NCBI RefSeq assembly: GCF_000183405.1
Contig: NC_014758.1
Span: 1,901,001-1,965,000, forward strand
From: Calditerrivibrio nitroreducens DSM 19672
GTDB taxonomy: Bacteria > Chrysiogenota > Deferribacteres > Deferribacterales > Calditerrivibrionaceae
Direction of reading: 5' to 3'
Length of the DNA: 64,000 bases
Below are positions 1 to 9,166 of the stretch, piece by piece. Below the pieces are notes generated by a model. That model did no database searches. It was not told where the DNA came from and was given only the letters and a program-made list of their open reading frames with translations. Numbering within the stretch: the stretch's first letter is position 1; each line of letters begins with the position of its first letter. Both the position numbers and the translations under genes were made by a program.

Positions 1-93
1 TTCCACCAGAGGAATTTTGTATTTAAATACAAACGTTAAAACGATAATCACTCCAAAAGCCACAAGCATTCGATAGATAAGAAACTTTTTCAT
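1..93 (-). CDS. N-terminal fragment of a small membrane or exported protein (runs off the window)
   Basis: Reading leftward from an ATG at 91-93, 31 codons are open to the window edge. The peptide starts MKKFLIYRMLVAFG and continues with a hydrophobic stretch (VIIVLTFVF) and then KYKIPLVE, which looks like a signal anchor or first membrane segment. A good ribosome site (GGAGGG on the minus strand, about 97-103) lies just upstream, inside the short gap after the larC stop, so the gene is probably co-transcribed with larC. Too little is visible to assign a family. Confidence 0.6.
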   Translation of the reverse strand, partial: MKKFLIYRMLVAFGVIIVLTFVFKYKIPLVE

Positions 94-109
94 AAACCCT
101 CCAAAAGTG

Positions 110-1333
110 TCATATATTCACCAGCTTCATCACTTCATAATAAAGCTGATTTGTGGGTATTTTGAGAAATTCAGAGTGACGTCTTATATCCTCCCATTCC
201 GGTGAATATTTCTTTATCCCATCTCCGGTTAAAATCTTTACCCTAAATCTACACCCAAAATACTCCACCTCAGTAAAAGATTTATCAAGCTCATACCTAC
301 CAATACCATAAAAACGCACTCCTCCTGTGGTGGTATGACGTAAAATTGTTTGAATCAGTATATCCTTGTGTGATTCTTCAGCTATGACGGATAATTTGTA
401 AGAAGGCCTGTTTTTCTTCATAAATATAGGGGTAAAAAATATATCAAGCGCCCCTTTATCAAAAAGGATGTCAAAGGTATGCCCAAGATGCTCGGATGAC
501 ATATCATCGATATTTGTTTCTATCATGACAAGCTTCATCTTTGAATTATGATCCTTATACTTTATAACCCTCAGCAGATTTGGATAAATAGGTGAAATGA
601 CCATAGATTCATCAAAGGTCAGCTTATCGGCTTTTTTAGTTGAACTACCACCAGAGATAAGCTGTTTTGTGCCGGTGGAATAGTATATATCCTCCACCAC
701 TCCGGAAAAATTATAAGTGACCTCTGATACATAATGCTTAATAATTGCCGCCCCTGTGGGCGTCGTAAGCTCCGTATTGATATTTAGCCTTTCAAATGGA
801 AAATCTTTGAGAATCTCCAGTGTGGCAGGCGCCGGAACCGGAATTATTCCATGTGCAGACTTCACCGTACCGTAACCAAATTTTGCAGGAGAGGAAAAAA
901 TATAACATGGAGTTATACAATTTATAAGGTATGCCACACCCACAATGTCGATTATTGAATCCACAGCCCCCACTTCATGGAAATGTATATCATCTACTCT
1001 GACCCCGTGGATTTTAGATTCAGCTTCAGCAATCAATCTAAAGATCCCAAGGGCATCACTTTTCACCTTTTCATCAAGAGGTGAATCTTCCAAAATCTTC
1101 CTGATCGTTTTAAAGTCTCGATTGGGAAGTCTTTCTTTGTTGACGTTTAATTTTAGTTGATAAGCTTTTATTCCATTTACATTCTTTTCATTAAGTCCTA
1201 TTTCCACTGAAATGCCAAATATACTTGAAAATATCTCCGACAATTCGACACTTTTATCCACTACTTGCAAAAGTGCCGCCATCGTCATATCTCCAGATAT
1301 CCCTGAAATCATATCAAAATATAATCCACTCAT
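110..1333 (-). CDS. larC: LarC, nickel insertion protein for the nickel-pincer nucleotide cofactor
   Basis: 407 aa of the LarC/DUF111 family. LarC is the CTP-dependent nickel cyclometallase that inserts Ni into the pyridinium dithiocarboxylate nucleotide used by lactate racemase LarA. Seen here: the N-terminal SGISGDM motif (about residues 10-16), a histidine/acid-rich HFHEVGAVDSI stretch near residue 120, and the ETNIDDMSSEHLG segment that opens the C-terminal nickel-binding half. In Lactobacillus the two halves are joined by programmed frameshifting; here they are one uninterrupted ORF. It diverges from a large FAD/Fe-S lactate-type dehydrogenase (175-bp gap), and larE is found at 58.5 kb. 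larA and larB are not in the window. Confidence 0.88.
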   Translation of the reverse strand: MSGLYFDMISGISGDMTMAALLQVVDKSVELSEIFSSIFGISVEIGLNEKNVNGIKAYQLKLNVNKERLPNRDFKTIRKILEDSPLDEKVKSDALGIFRLIAEAESKIHGVRVDDIHFHEVGAVDSIIDIVGVAYLINCITPCYIFSSPAKFGYGTVKSAHGIIPVPAPATLEILKDFPFERLNINTELTTPTGAAIIKHYVSEVTYNFSGVVEDIYYSTGTKQLISGGSSTKKADKLTFDESMVISPIYPNLLRVIKYKDHNSKMKLVMIETNIDDMSSEHLGHTFDILFDKGALDIFFTPIFMKKNRPSYKLSVIAEESHKDILIQTILRHTTTGGVRFYGIGRYELDKSFTEVEYFGCRFRVKILTGDGIKKYSPEWEDIRRHSEFLKIPTNQLYYEVMKLVNI

Positions 1334-1420
1334 AACAACATTTTACCTTACATACTTATAAAAGTAAATATTTTATTTGAATATAAACTTAAATTTTTCT
1401 CCTCCTTTTTCCCTTTTACA

Positions 1421-1496
1421 TTGACAAATATAATTAATTCTATAGATTATTTATTGACAACAGGTATATTTTTATGAATATGTAAATAAAACATAT
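1421..1496 (+). promoter_or_regulatory. Putative promoter region and inverted-repeat operator upstream of the FAD/Fe-S dehydrogenase
   Basis: Two TTGACA hexamers (1421-1426 and 1454-1459) occur in the larC/dehydrogenase gap. The first is 16 bp from TAGATT; the second has only weak -10 candidates 17-19 bp on. A perfect inverted repeat, ATATGT-N7-ACATAT (1478-1496), lies between the promoter and the start codon at 1509, where a repressor could act. The operator role is inferred from position and symmetry only. Confidence 0.4.
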
Positions 1497-1508
1497 CAGG
1501 AGCATAAA

Positions 1509-4343
1509 ATGCCTCATTTGACCAGTAATATTTTCGATGAGTTGAAAGAAAAGATATCAGGGGATATCTTTACAGATAAATTAAGAAGATTGATGCACTC
1601 CACAGATGGCAGTATCTTTAAGGTGGAACCTATATGCGTCATATATCCCAAATCCAGAAAAGATGTCGTGGAAACGGTGGATTTCTGTAGAAAATATGGT
1701 TTCACTATCCACTCAAGGGGTGCTGGTAGTGGTCTTTGCGGATCTGCAATTGGGAAAGGGATAGTGTTAGATTTTACCAAATACATGAACAGGTTAATCG
1801 AGATAGACTACGAAAATAGATACTTCATTTGCGAACCCGGATATAGATTTGGTGAACTGGAAGCATTACTGAAGGGAAAAGGTCTTTTTTTCCCACCAGA
1901 TCCATCAAGTGGAGAGTATGCCACATTCGGTGGAATGTATGGAACTAATGCCAGCGGCGCCCACTCGGTAAAATATGGCAATGTGGCTGATTATATCTTA
2001 GATGCAGAAATTGTATTAAGTACCGGGGAGATATATTCATTGAGCCAGCTGGAAGAAGCAGATTATGAGGATCTCCCTGTCCAGTTTAAAGAACTATACA
2101 ACATTTATTTAGAAAACAAAGATGCGATAGAATCTTCTTACCCACACATAAGATACAATGTGGCTGGATACAACCTGAAAGGGATAGTGGAAAATGGAAA
2201 GTTAAATATCAGAAAGCTCATTGCCGGATCAGAAGGCACCCTTGCAGTGGTTACGAAACTGAAATTTAAGCTGGAGCCAAAACCAGAATTTGATAGTCTT
2301 GTGGTGGCATACTTCAACGATATAATCTCATCCGCAAAGGCAGTACAAAAGCTTATGCCACTTAAACCTGCCGGTATCGAAATTATGGATAAATCATTAT
2401 TGAAAATTGCAAAAGAGTCGGATGATTCCTTAAAAGATAAGATACCTCTGGGGATAGACAACGTATTACTCATAGAATTCGATTCAGGCAGTAAAGAGGA
2501 AGTGGAAGAAAAAGCGGTAATGGCCAAGAAGATTTTAGAAGAGGAAAGACTTGCCAGCTCAAGCTTTCTTGCCATTGAAGAAGAGGAAAAAAATAAATTC
2601 TGGGCTATCAGAAAAGCTGCTGTACCAATACTTTATAAGCTAAAAGGTGAAAAAAAGATATTAGCCCTAATAGAAGATGCTGCGGTACCTCTGGACAATC
2701 TTGTCCCTTATTTTGAAGGGACATATGATCTTTTAAATAAACATCAGGTGGAATTTGTCGTATATGGGCATATAGCAAAAGGGCTCATGCACACAAGGCC
2801 ACTATTAAATCTTAAAGATCCGGAAGATGTGGCAAAACTCAAGGCCATAGCCGACGATTTTTTTGAACTTATTCATTCCTTAGGCGGAGCAATATCAGGG
2901 GAACATGGGGATGGAAGGATTAGAAGCTGCTACATAGCAAAACAGTATTCAAATATTTACCATCTATTCTTAAAAGCCAAATCACTCTTTGACCCATACA
3001 ATCTTCTAAATCCGGAGATAAAAACATATCACGATGAATATCAGGTGTTGAAAAATCTGCGGTATGGAGAGGATTACAAAAGTTCAACGGTAATACAGCC
3101 CCTTTTAAAATGGAATGAGGAGTTTATCAGTGAAGTGGAAAAATGTCACGGCTGCTCCAAATGTACCACAGTAACCACCGCCACCCGTATGTGCCCAATA
3201 TATAAGTTTACAAGGGACGAAGCGGCAGCACCCAAAGCAAAGGCGAATATACTAAGGTATCTAATAAGTGGTGAAATTGATGATAGTTCCATATACGAAT
3301 CAGCTTTTCAATACGTGATAGATCACTGTGTAAACTGCGGTAGCTGTTATAAAGAATGCCCTTCCAACGTAAATATACCCAAATTGGCAATCGAAGCCAG
3401 AAGCCAGTATGCCAAAAAATTTGGCACATCACTCGAAAAAAAACTACTTGTAAATGCAGAACTTGCCGGAAGATACACAAGAAAATTTTCATCCATCCTA
3501 AATGCACCTATGAAGTTAAAGCCGGTTAGACTGATAGCTGAAAAGATGGTTGGTATCTCTGCAGAAAGGGAACCTGTAATATTTCCAAAAAATTGTCTAT
3601 ATGAAAGGGTAAAACGATACGAAGGTGAAGGTGAAATAAAGGTATTATACTTTGCCGGATGTTATGCTTCATACATCAGGCCTGAGATTGGTGAAGCTGC
3701 CATAAAAGTGTTAAATTACCTCGGAATGCAGGTGATTACACCAAATCAACATTGTTGCGGTTTGCCAATGCTCTCAAAAGGGATGGTGAAAGATGCCGAA
3801 AACAAGATAAAGGAGAACCTGCAGTCCTGGAAAAAATTAGTGTATGATGTGGATTTCATCGTGGTTACATGCTCTTCCTGTGGATTATCCCTGCAGGAAG
3901 AATGGAGCTATCTCTCATCAGACAGTATAATAACGGTGATAAAGCAAAAATTAATCCATATAAGTGCCCTTGTAAATAAATTTTCTGATAGAGTCACCTT
4001 CAAGGCCCCCACAAATCTTAAGATATCCTACCATATGCCCTGCCACCTCAAGGTACAAAAAGAAGCAGATTCATCCATTTTGATGCTAAAAAATGTTGAA
4101 AATATCGAAGTGGAAAATTTAAATTCCCACTGTTGTGGTATGGCTGGCAGCTGGGGGATTTCGGCAAAAAATTACGACCTCAGTATAAAAATTGGAACAC
4201 CGATGACAGAAAAGCTCAATAAATCAACCTCCCATTTAGGTGCCACAGATTGTCCCACCTGTAGAATTCAGATGGAACACTTAAGCTTTAAAAAGATAAA
4301 ACACCCTATTGAGATTTTAGCAGAGTGCATAGTGGAAAAATGA
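1509..4343 (+). CDS. FAD-linked oxidase fused to Fe-S/CCG domains (D-lactate or glycolate dehydrogenase type)
   Basis: 944 aa single-chain fusion of a GlcD/Dld-type flavoprotein with a GlcF-type Fe-S subunit. The N-terminal VAO-fold FAD domain (about 30-210) has the SRGAGSGLCGSA and GTNASGAHSVKYG motifs; the FAD-oxidase C-terminal domain follows to about 530 (ISGEHGDG). Two [4Fe-4S] ligand sets start near residues 544 (CHGCSKC) and 606 (CVNCGSCYKECP). Two CCG domains (about 747 and 873; HCCGLP, HCCGMAG) resemble heterodisulfide reductase/GlcF. Such proteins oxidise 2-hydroxyacids and pass electrons to quinone or another acceptor. Divergence from larC favours D-lactate as substrate, but this is inference. 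Its stop overlaps the next start (ATGA). Confidence 0.85.
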   Translation: MPHLTSNIFDELKEKISGDIFTDKLRRLMHSTDGSIFKVEPICVIYPKSRKDVVETVDFCRKYGFTIHSRGAGSGLCGSAIGKGIVLDFTKYMNRLIEIDYENRYFICEPGYRFGELEALLKGKGLFFPPDPSSGEYATFGGMYGTNASGAHSVKYGNVADYILDAEIVLSTGEIYSLSQLEEADYEDLPVQFKELYNIYLENKDAIESSYPHIRYNVAGYNLKGIVENGKLNIRKLIAGSEGTLAVVTKLKFKLEPKPEFDSLVVAYFNDIISSAKAVQKLMPLKPAGIEIMDKSLLKIAKESDDSLKDKIPLGIDNVLLIEFDSGSKEEVEEKAVMAKKILEEERLASSSFLAIEEEEKNKFWAIRKAAVPILYKLKGEKKILALIEDAAVPLDNLVPYFEGTYDLLNKHQVEFVVYGHIAKGLMHTRPLLNLKDPEDVAKLKAIADDFFELIHSLGGAISGEHGDGRIRSCYIAKQYSNIYHLFLKAKSLFDPYNLLNPEIKTYHDEYQVLKNLRYGEDYKSSTVIQPLLKWNEEFISEVEKCHGCSKCTTVTTATRMCPIYKFTRDEAAAPKAKANILRYLISGEIDDSSIYESAFQYVIDHCVNCGSCYKECPSNVNIPKLAIEARSQYAKKFGTSLEKKLLVNAELAGRYTRKFSSILNAPMKLKPVRLIAEKMVGISAEREPVIFPKNCLYERVKRYEGEGEIKVLYFAGCYASYIRPEIGEAAIKVLNYLGMQVITPNQHCCGLPMLSKGMVKDAENKIKENLQSWKKLVYDVDFIVVTCSSCGLSLQEEWSYLSSDSIITVIKQKLIHISALVNKFSDRVTFKAPTNLKISYHMPCHLKVQKEADSSILMLKNVENIEVENLNSHCCGMAGSWGISAKNYDLSIKIGTPMTEKLNKSTSHLGATDCPTCRIQMEHLSFKKIKHPIEILAECIVEK

Positions 4344-5566
4344 AGATAACTGAAGTTTTAAAAAAAAGCTTTTACTTATTTTTCATTTTGTTGGTTTCCA
4401 GGATTGCCTTTGCCGACATAGACAGCTATTACGTGGGGCTAAAGGCTTATCAGGATGGATTCTACGATATCTCTCTTATGAATCTTGAAGATTTTTTAAA
4501 AACAGATAATGCTTCAAAAGAAGCGATATTTTCAAAGTATCTCTTATACAAAATCTATCTAAAACAGAACAACATCCAGAAAGCAAAAGAGTATTTCCAG
4601 ATGGTAAAAGATCTAAATGATGACAGATTCGATAATAAATCGATGGCTTTTGATGAAGTCTACCTTGCCGCCACAGATAATTGCAGTAAAGCTTACGAAA
4701 TAATAGACCAAAAAAAGGATTATTCCCTCAATAAAGCCCTCATAGGTACCAAATGCGCCATTGACAACAGTACCGATATAGATATCAAAGAGCTCCCCAA
4801 CAGCCTTAAATTTTCCTACATTATGCAGATAAATGACAGGGAATTGATAAAAAAGACATTCGATATGCTAAATCTGAAAAAGTTAACCAATGAGCAGATA
4901 AAGCAACTGAGTATAAAGCTCTACAGATACGAACTTATCACTGAATTCTGGAAAGCCTATGAAACTTATAGGGACAAGGATACCATAAACCTTGCAATCG
5001 AAAGGGTATGGAAGGTGGGAAAATATGATGATGTAATCAAAGGGTATAACTACAACAAGCAATATACACTCCTACCTGAAACCTACTGTATGGTTCTGGA
5101 TGCCCATTTTAAAACAAATAAAAAAATAAACTATTCAATTATCGAAAAATGTTTCACAGAAAAGGATGAAAAATATTACAAAGCGCTCATTAGAGCCTAC
5201 AGCGAAAATAATGATATCCCCAGGTTGAAAAATCTAATAAACAGCCTGCCGGACAATCAGTCAAAAATTCTCTGCGAACTTGGTTCATCCATAATAACCA
5301 CCGATCTATTAGACAAAAAGAACTATAAGCGTTTGATAAACTGTGAAAATTTAGATAATATTTCCAGCGATCTTTTACAACAACGGCTTACATCCCCTTT
5401 AATCCAGATTCATAATAGCATAGAAAATCAAAAAAGCTATTACTACCTTGCATACGCCTACGGACTTGATGGGAAGATAAAATTACTAAAAAAATATTAC
5501 GATAAAATAAAGGATAAGAATTTAAAAAATATCATACACAAGAGGTTTAAAAGGTATTTAAAATGA
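4340..5566 (+). CDS. Exported TPR-like protein of unknown function
   Basis: Starting at the ATG that overlaps the previous stop (ATGA, 4340), the product is 408 aa. It begins with a signal peptide (MKITEVLKKSFYLFFILLV, cleavage probably after SRIAFA) and continues as helical, Lys/Asp/Asn-rich sequence. The first part resembles tetratricopeptide repeats (YYVGLKAYQDGFYDISLMNL, residues about 28-110: aromatic/small residue spacing of about 34). The remainder is probably also helical repeats. A start at 4325 is possible but lacks a ribosome site and would add five polar residues before the signal peptide. The gene is coupled to miaB by a 4-bp overlap. A periplasmic scaffolding role is only a guess. 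Confidence 0.7.
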   Translation: MKITEVLKKSFYLFFILLVSRIAFADIDSYYVGLKAYQDGFYDISLMNLEDFLKTDNASKEAIFSKYLLYKIYLKQNNIQKAKEYFQMVKDLNDDRFDNKSMAFDEVYLAATDNCSKAYEIIDQKKDYSLNKALIGTKCAIDNSTDIDIKELPNSLKFSYIMQINDRELIKKTFDMLNLKKLTNEQIKQLSIKLYRYELITEFWKAYETYRDKDTINLAIERVWKVGKYDDVIKGYNYNKQYTLLPETYCMVLDAHFKTNKKINYSIIEKCFTEKDEKYYKALIRAYSENNDIPRLKNLINSLPDNQSKILCELGSSIITTDLLDKKNYKRLINCENLDNISSDLLQQRLTSPLIQIHNSIENQKSYYYLAYAYGLDGKIKLLKKYYDKIKDKNLKNIIHKRFKRYLK

Positions 5567-6879
5567 TTAAGAAGGTATATATCAAAACGTTTGGATGTCA
5601 GATGAATGAATACGATTCCCAACGTATCTTATCAATATTTGAAGAATCTGGATACGACAAAACAGACGACCCTGAAGAGGCAGATTTTGCCGTAATCAAC
5701 ACCTGCAGTGTGAGGGAAAAGCCAAAAGAAAAGGTAAAAAGTGAAATCGGAAGGTTAAAGAGATACAAAAATTCAAACCCGGACTTTAAAATCGCCATAG
5801 CAGGTTGTGTTGCTCAGGAGGATGGGGAAGCAATATTGAAAGAAAATAAAAGTGTTGATCTTGTTATAGGAACAGATGGGATTCCAAAACTTTATGAAGC
5901 CATAAGTAGAGTGGAAAAAGGTGAACGTCTTGCCATTACAGAGTTTTACCATGACGATTTTACTGTACCTATTTTCAATAGAAATAGTTCTGTTTCAGCT
6001 TTTGTGACGATAATGAAAGGGTGTGACAACTTTTGCAGCTATTGTATAGTGCCATACGTTAGGGGCAGAGAAAAAAGCAGACATTACAAAGAGATACTTG
6101 ATGAGGTAAAATTTTTAGTGGACAATGGGGTAAGAGAGGTAACATTTTTAGGACAAAATGTTAATTCTTATGGAAAAACCCTTGACGAAAAGATCAATTT
6201 TACACAATTTCTATATATGGCTGCACAAATTGATGGTTTAAATAGAATAAGGTTTGTTACTTCTCATCCAAAAGATTTCAATAACGATTTGGTGGATCTC
6301 ATTGCGTCAGAACGTAAGATCTGCGAATATCTTCATTTACCACTTCAGGCAGGTTCAAACGATATTCTCAAAAAAATGAATAGAGGTTACACGTTTGAGG
6401 AATATGAAGAGAAGATTTTTAATGCAAAAGAAAAGATAAAAGGCCTTGCCCTTTCATCTGACTTTATTGTGGGATTTCCTGGTGAAACAGACGAGGATTT
6501 TGAACAAACATTAAAAGCTGTTAAAAATATAGAATATGAAACCATCTTTGCCTTCAAGTACTCCCCAAGGCCAGGGACAAAAGCATCATCAATGCAGGAT
6601 AATATATCAGATGTAGAGAAAGCAAATAGACTGAAAAAGCTTCTTGATGCACAACAAATCATAACAGACAACCTTTTAAAACGTCAGATTGGCGAGACTC
6701 AGGAAATTTTAGTTGAAGGAAAAAGTAAAAAGGATGCACATGTGTATTCTGGTAGAAATAGAAAAAACCGTATAGTAAACTTTACGTCAGAAAAATCATT
6801 ACAAAATGGAGAGATTGTAAAAGTAAAAATAACTCAAGCTAAAAAAAATTCCCTTTTCGGCAATTTGGAGGTATCATGA
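5563..6879 (+). CDS. miaB: MiaB, tRNA (N6-isopentenyl adenosine(37)-C2)-methylthiotransferase
   Basis: 438 aa radical-SAM methylthiotransferase that converts i6A37 to ms2i6A37 in tRNAs reading UNN codons. The N-terminal UPF0004 domain carries the three auxiliary-cluster cysteines C12 (FGCQMNEYDS), C48 (NTCSVREKP) and C82 (AGCVAQEDG). The radical SAM triad is C154, C158 and C161 (CDNFCSYC, followed by IVPYVRGRE, diagnostic of MiaB rather than RimO or MtaB). A TRAM domain ends the protein (about 370-438). Overlaps by 4 bp with both neighbours, so it belongs to a coupled operon with the upstream TPR gene and the downstream nuclease-like gene. Confidence 0.95.
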   Translation: MIKKVYIKTFGCQMNEYDSQRILSIFEESGYDKTDDPEEADFAVINTCSVREKPKEKVKSEIGRLKRYKNSNPDFKIAIAGCVAQEDGEAILKENKSVDLVIGTDGIPKLYEAISRVEKGERLAITEFYHDDFTVPIFNRNSSVSAFVTIMKGCDNFCSYCIVPYVRGREKSRHYKEILDEVKFLVDNGVREVTFLGQNVNSYGKTLDEKINFTQFLYMAAQIDGLNRIRFVTSHPKDFNNDLVDLIASERKICEYLHLPLQAGSNDILKKMNRGYTFEEYEEKIFNAKEKIKGLALSSDFIVGFPGETDEDFEQTLKAVKNIEYETIFAFKYSPRPGTKASSMQDNISDVEKANRLKKLLDAQQIITDNLLKRQIGETQEILVEGKSKKDAHVYSGRNRKNRIVNFTSEKSLQNGEIVKVKITQAKKNSLFGNLEVS

Positions 6880-7349
6880 GGCAGTTTAAGGTAAAATGTG
6901 TGGTCAAAGATCCTTTTATATCATCATACAAAGTAATATTGGAAAGCATTGATGATTCGACACTGTTACCATTGCCGGTGGGACCATTTGAAGCTGAGGC
7001 AATCTTTTACGTCTTATCATCTCTAAAAAAGCCTCGACCAATGACATATGATCTAATGACAAACATACTAAGACAGCTGGGGGATGTGACTGTTAACAGA
7101 ATGTTTATCGATACGTTTGATGATGGTATTTTTACCGCAAAATTAGAGCTTAATCATTCTGGCAATACATTAATCATAGATTGTCGTCCATCTGATGGAA
7201 TAGCCCTGAGTCTCCGGATGAATTACCCAATATTCATAGACGAACATGTGGTACAGAGAAAGAAATGCGTCTCCAAAAGCTGCCTGAATGAACATGAAAA
7301 AGCTCTTTTGGAGCAGATCTTAATGGATCAAGAAGTTACCTATTTATAA
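6876..7349 (+). CDS. Bifunctional nuclease (BFN/DUF151) family protein
   Basis: 157 aa of the DUF151 family, whose plant and Thermotoga members were described as bifunctional nucleases. Visible hallmarks are the central segment LPLPVGPFEAEAIFYVL (about residues 31-47), RPMTYDLM, and the strongly conserved CRPSDGIALSLRMNYPIFI (about 103-121), followed by a short variable tail with two cysteines (KKCVSKSC). No signal peptide. The start overlaps the miaB stop by 4 bp (ATGA), as commonly seen for miaB-BFN pairs. In vivo substrate is unknown. Confidence 0.85.
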   Translation: MRQFKVKCVVKDPFISSYKVILESIDDSTLLPLPVGPFEAEAIFYVLSSLKKPRPMTYDLMTNILRQLGDVTVNRMFIDTFDDGIFTAKLELNHSGNTLIIDCRPSDGIALSLRMNYPIFIDEHVVQRKKCVSKSCLNEHEKALLEQILMDQEVTYL

Positions 7350-7358
7350 GGTGGAATA

Positions 7359-8108
7359 ATGAAGATATCTCTCCTACAGATGAGGGTGGAGGAAGACCCT
7401 CATAAAAATCTTGAAAAAGTAATTACTCTAACAGAATCAATAAAAGATTCTGTAATAATCTTGCCGGAGCTATGGACAACAGGTTTCAACTATGAGCATA
7501 TCGAAAAGATGCCTCAGGATCATCATCAGATCATAGCCAACCTACCAGAGGGGAATACATACGTAGGCTCAATCGTAAGATATAAGGATGGGAAACGTTA
7601 CAACTCTTTTTTTGTCAAAAACGACAAAGGGTATGACTTCCCATACGATAAAACCCATCTTTTCCCTTTGATGGAGGAAGATAAGCATTTTACTGCCGGA
7701 AAAACATTATCCGCTTTCCGTTTAAATGGGGCAGTATGCGGATGTGCCATCTGTTTTGACCTTAGATATCCTGAGATCTTTAGAATATACTTCAAATCTG
7801 GGGTTGAAATAGTTTTTTTACCCGCCCAATGGCCAGAATCACGGAAAAATCATCTCATTACCCTTGCCACCGCCAGAGCGATAGAAAACCAATCCTATTT
7901 TATCTATTCAAACGCAGTGGGAAAGATTTGGGGAGAAGAGTTTGCGGGGGAATCAAGGATAATATCCCCCACAGGAGAGACAGTTTTATCCATGGGGCAA
8001 GAGATTGATAAAATATCCACCATCAACATTGATCTTAATGTTGTAAAAGAGTTCCGCACAAGGATACCAATAAAATCTTACCTGAGACCAGACATTTATG
8101 GACAGTAA
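7359..8108 (+). CDS. Carbon-nitrogen hydrolase (nitrilase superfamily), omega-amidase type
   Basis: 249 aa cytosolic C-N hydrolase. The catalytic triad is visible: Glu in LPELWTTGFN, Lys in FPYDKTHLFPLMEEDKHF, and Cys in GCAICFDLRYPEIFR. The pattern LFPLMEEDKHFTAG and the short length are close to the YafV/NIT2-like omega-amidases, which clear 2-oxoglutaramate or 2-oxosuccinamate and can also repair deaminated metabolites. Spaced 9 bp from the DUF151 gene with GGTGG as ribosome site, and overlaps the following DUF3783 gene by 11 bp. Exact substrate not determinable from sequence. Confidence 0.85.
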   Translation: MKISLLQMRVEEDPHKNLEKVITLTESIKDSVIILPELWTTGFNYEHIEKMPQDHHQIIANLPEGNTYVGSIVRYKDGKRYNSFFVKNDKGYDFPYDKTHLFPLMEEDKHFTAGKTLSAFRLNGAVCGCAICFDLRYPEIFRIYFKSGVEIVFLPAQWPESRKNHLITLATARAIENQSYFIYSNAVGKIWGEEFAGESRIISPTGETVLSMGQEIDKISTINIDLNVVKEFRTRIPIKSYLRPDIYGQ

Positions 8109-8439
8109 AAAAATACTTATAGGCGGTTTTCCTTTAAATACCATCGACAGGCTAAAGTCAAATGTAACATATGAATTTTTAGTATTAACATCTGAAGATG
8201 TAGACCTAATAATATCTGATATCCTGAAAAAAGACAATTCCGTTGGGGATCCCCTTGATATAAAAATTGTCTTATTAAATGGTTTTACAAGGGAAGAGAT
8301 ATTCTCTTTCATCCAGATCTACAAAAGTTTGGGGTTACCGAAGGCTCTTTTTGCAATGATAACAAACCATTCGATAAACTGGAAATTAAAAGATCTCATC
8401 TATCATCTAATACAGGAAGAAAAGGAATTGAAGAGATAG
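8098..8439 (+). CDS. DUF3783 family protein
   Basis: 113 aa. The C-terminal half carries the DUF3783 pattern (VLLNGFTREEIFSFIQIYKS, then LPKALFAMITNHSINW and a final acidic/basic helix); the N-terminal 50 residues look like an alpha/beta fold. Function unknown; members usually sit beside metabolic or tRNA-modification genes in Firmicutes and deep-branching anaerobes. It starts inside the end of the amidase gene (11-bp overlap) and is probably translated by coupling. No membrane segments or metal motifs. Confidence 0.7.
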   Translation: MDSKKILIGGFPLNTIDRLKSNVTYEFLVLTSEDVDLIISDILKKDNSVGDPLDIKIVLLNGFTREEIFSFIQIYKSLGLPKALFAMITNHSINWKLKDLIYHLIQEEKELKR

Positions 8440-8444
8440 GTTAG

Positions 8445-9119
8445 ATGCTTTTCAAACGAAGCAAAGAGATAAAACCAAAGGATATTTCCTACGAAGAACT
8501 GATAAATTTGATGAAAGTTGACCATTGTCTTGTGGACTCCCGGGGAAGATCATCCTACGCCAAATTCCACATAGATGGAGCCATAAATATCCCTTACGAA
8601 GAATTCACCGAACTCTCACACCTGCTACCTGATTCCACAGATACACCTTTAATCTTCTATTGCAAAAACGTATACTGCATTTTATCCCCAAATTCCGCCC
8701 AAAAAGCAATATCTCTCGGGTATAAAAATGTATATGTATACAAAGGTGGAGTAGAAGAATGGATTACAAAAAATGGCATTCAACTACCCCAGATTGATGA
8801 ACCTGGAAAGCTCACCAGGGAACAATTTATCGAAATCTACAAAAGAAAGGATGACGAATATATTATAATAGATGTCAACGATACCTACGACTATAAAATA
8901 AAACATTTAAAGGGAGCTGTAAACTTCCCCTACGGCTATATAATTACAAACTACAATAAGCTACCTAAAAATAAAAAACTTATATTCTACTGTGCATCCG
9001 GAGCAAGGGGTGAAGATATATACTATTTTTTAAAAGAAAAAGGTATTTTTAAAGAAGGTGAAATATTCTTTTTAGCAGCTTCGGTGATTTTTGATGGGGA
9101 CAAGGCAAAGATTATTTAA
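8445..9119 (+). CDS. Tandem rhodanese-domain protein
   Basis: 224 aa made of two rhodanese-like domains. Domain 1 (about 15-112) has DSRGRSSYAKFHIDGAINIP and a Cys at 73 in FYCKNVYC; its active-site loop is atypical and carries a second Cys at 78. Domain 2 (about 125-222) has DVNDTYDYKIKHLKGAVNFP and a canonical FYCASGARG loop with Cys183. Unlike classical two-domain thiosulfate sulfurtransferases, both loops retain cysteine. No signal peptide, so cytosolic persulfide transfer is likely. Last gene of the run that begins at the dehydrogenase; about 100 bp separates it from pyk. Confidence 0.85.
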   Translation: MLFKRSKEIKPKDISYEELINLMKVDHCLVDSRGRSSYAKFHIDGAINIPYEEFTELSHLLPDSTDTPLIFYCKNVYCILSPNSAQKAISLGYKNVYVYKGGVEEWITKNGIQLPQIDEPGKLTREQFIEIYKRKDDEYIIIDVNDTYDYKIKHLKGAVNFPYGYIITNYNKLPKNKKLIFYCASGARGEDIYYFLKEKGIFKEGEIFFLAASVIFDGDKAKII

Positions 9120-9166
9120 TTACACCACAATAAATCTTAAATATATATAACTCAAAATTATTTCTG

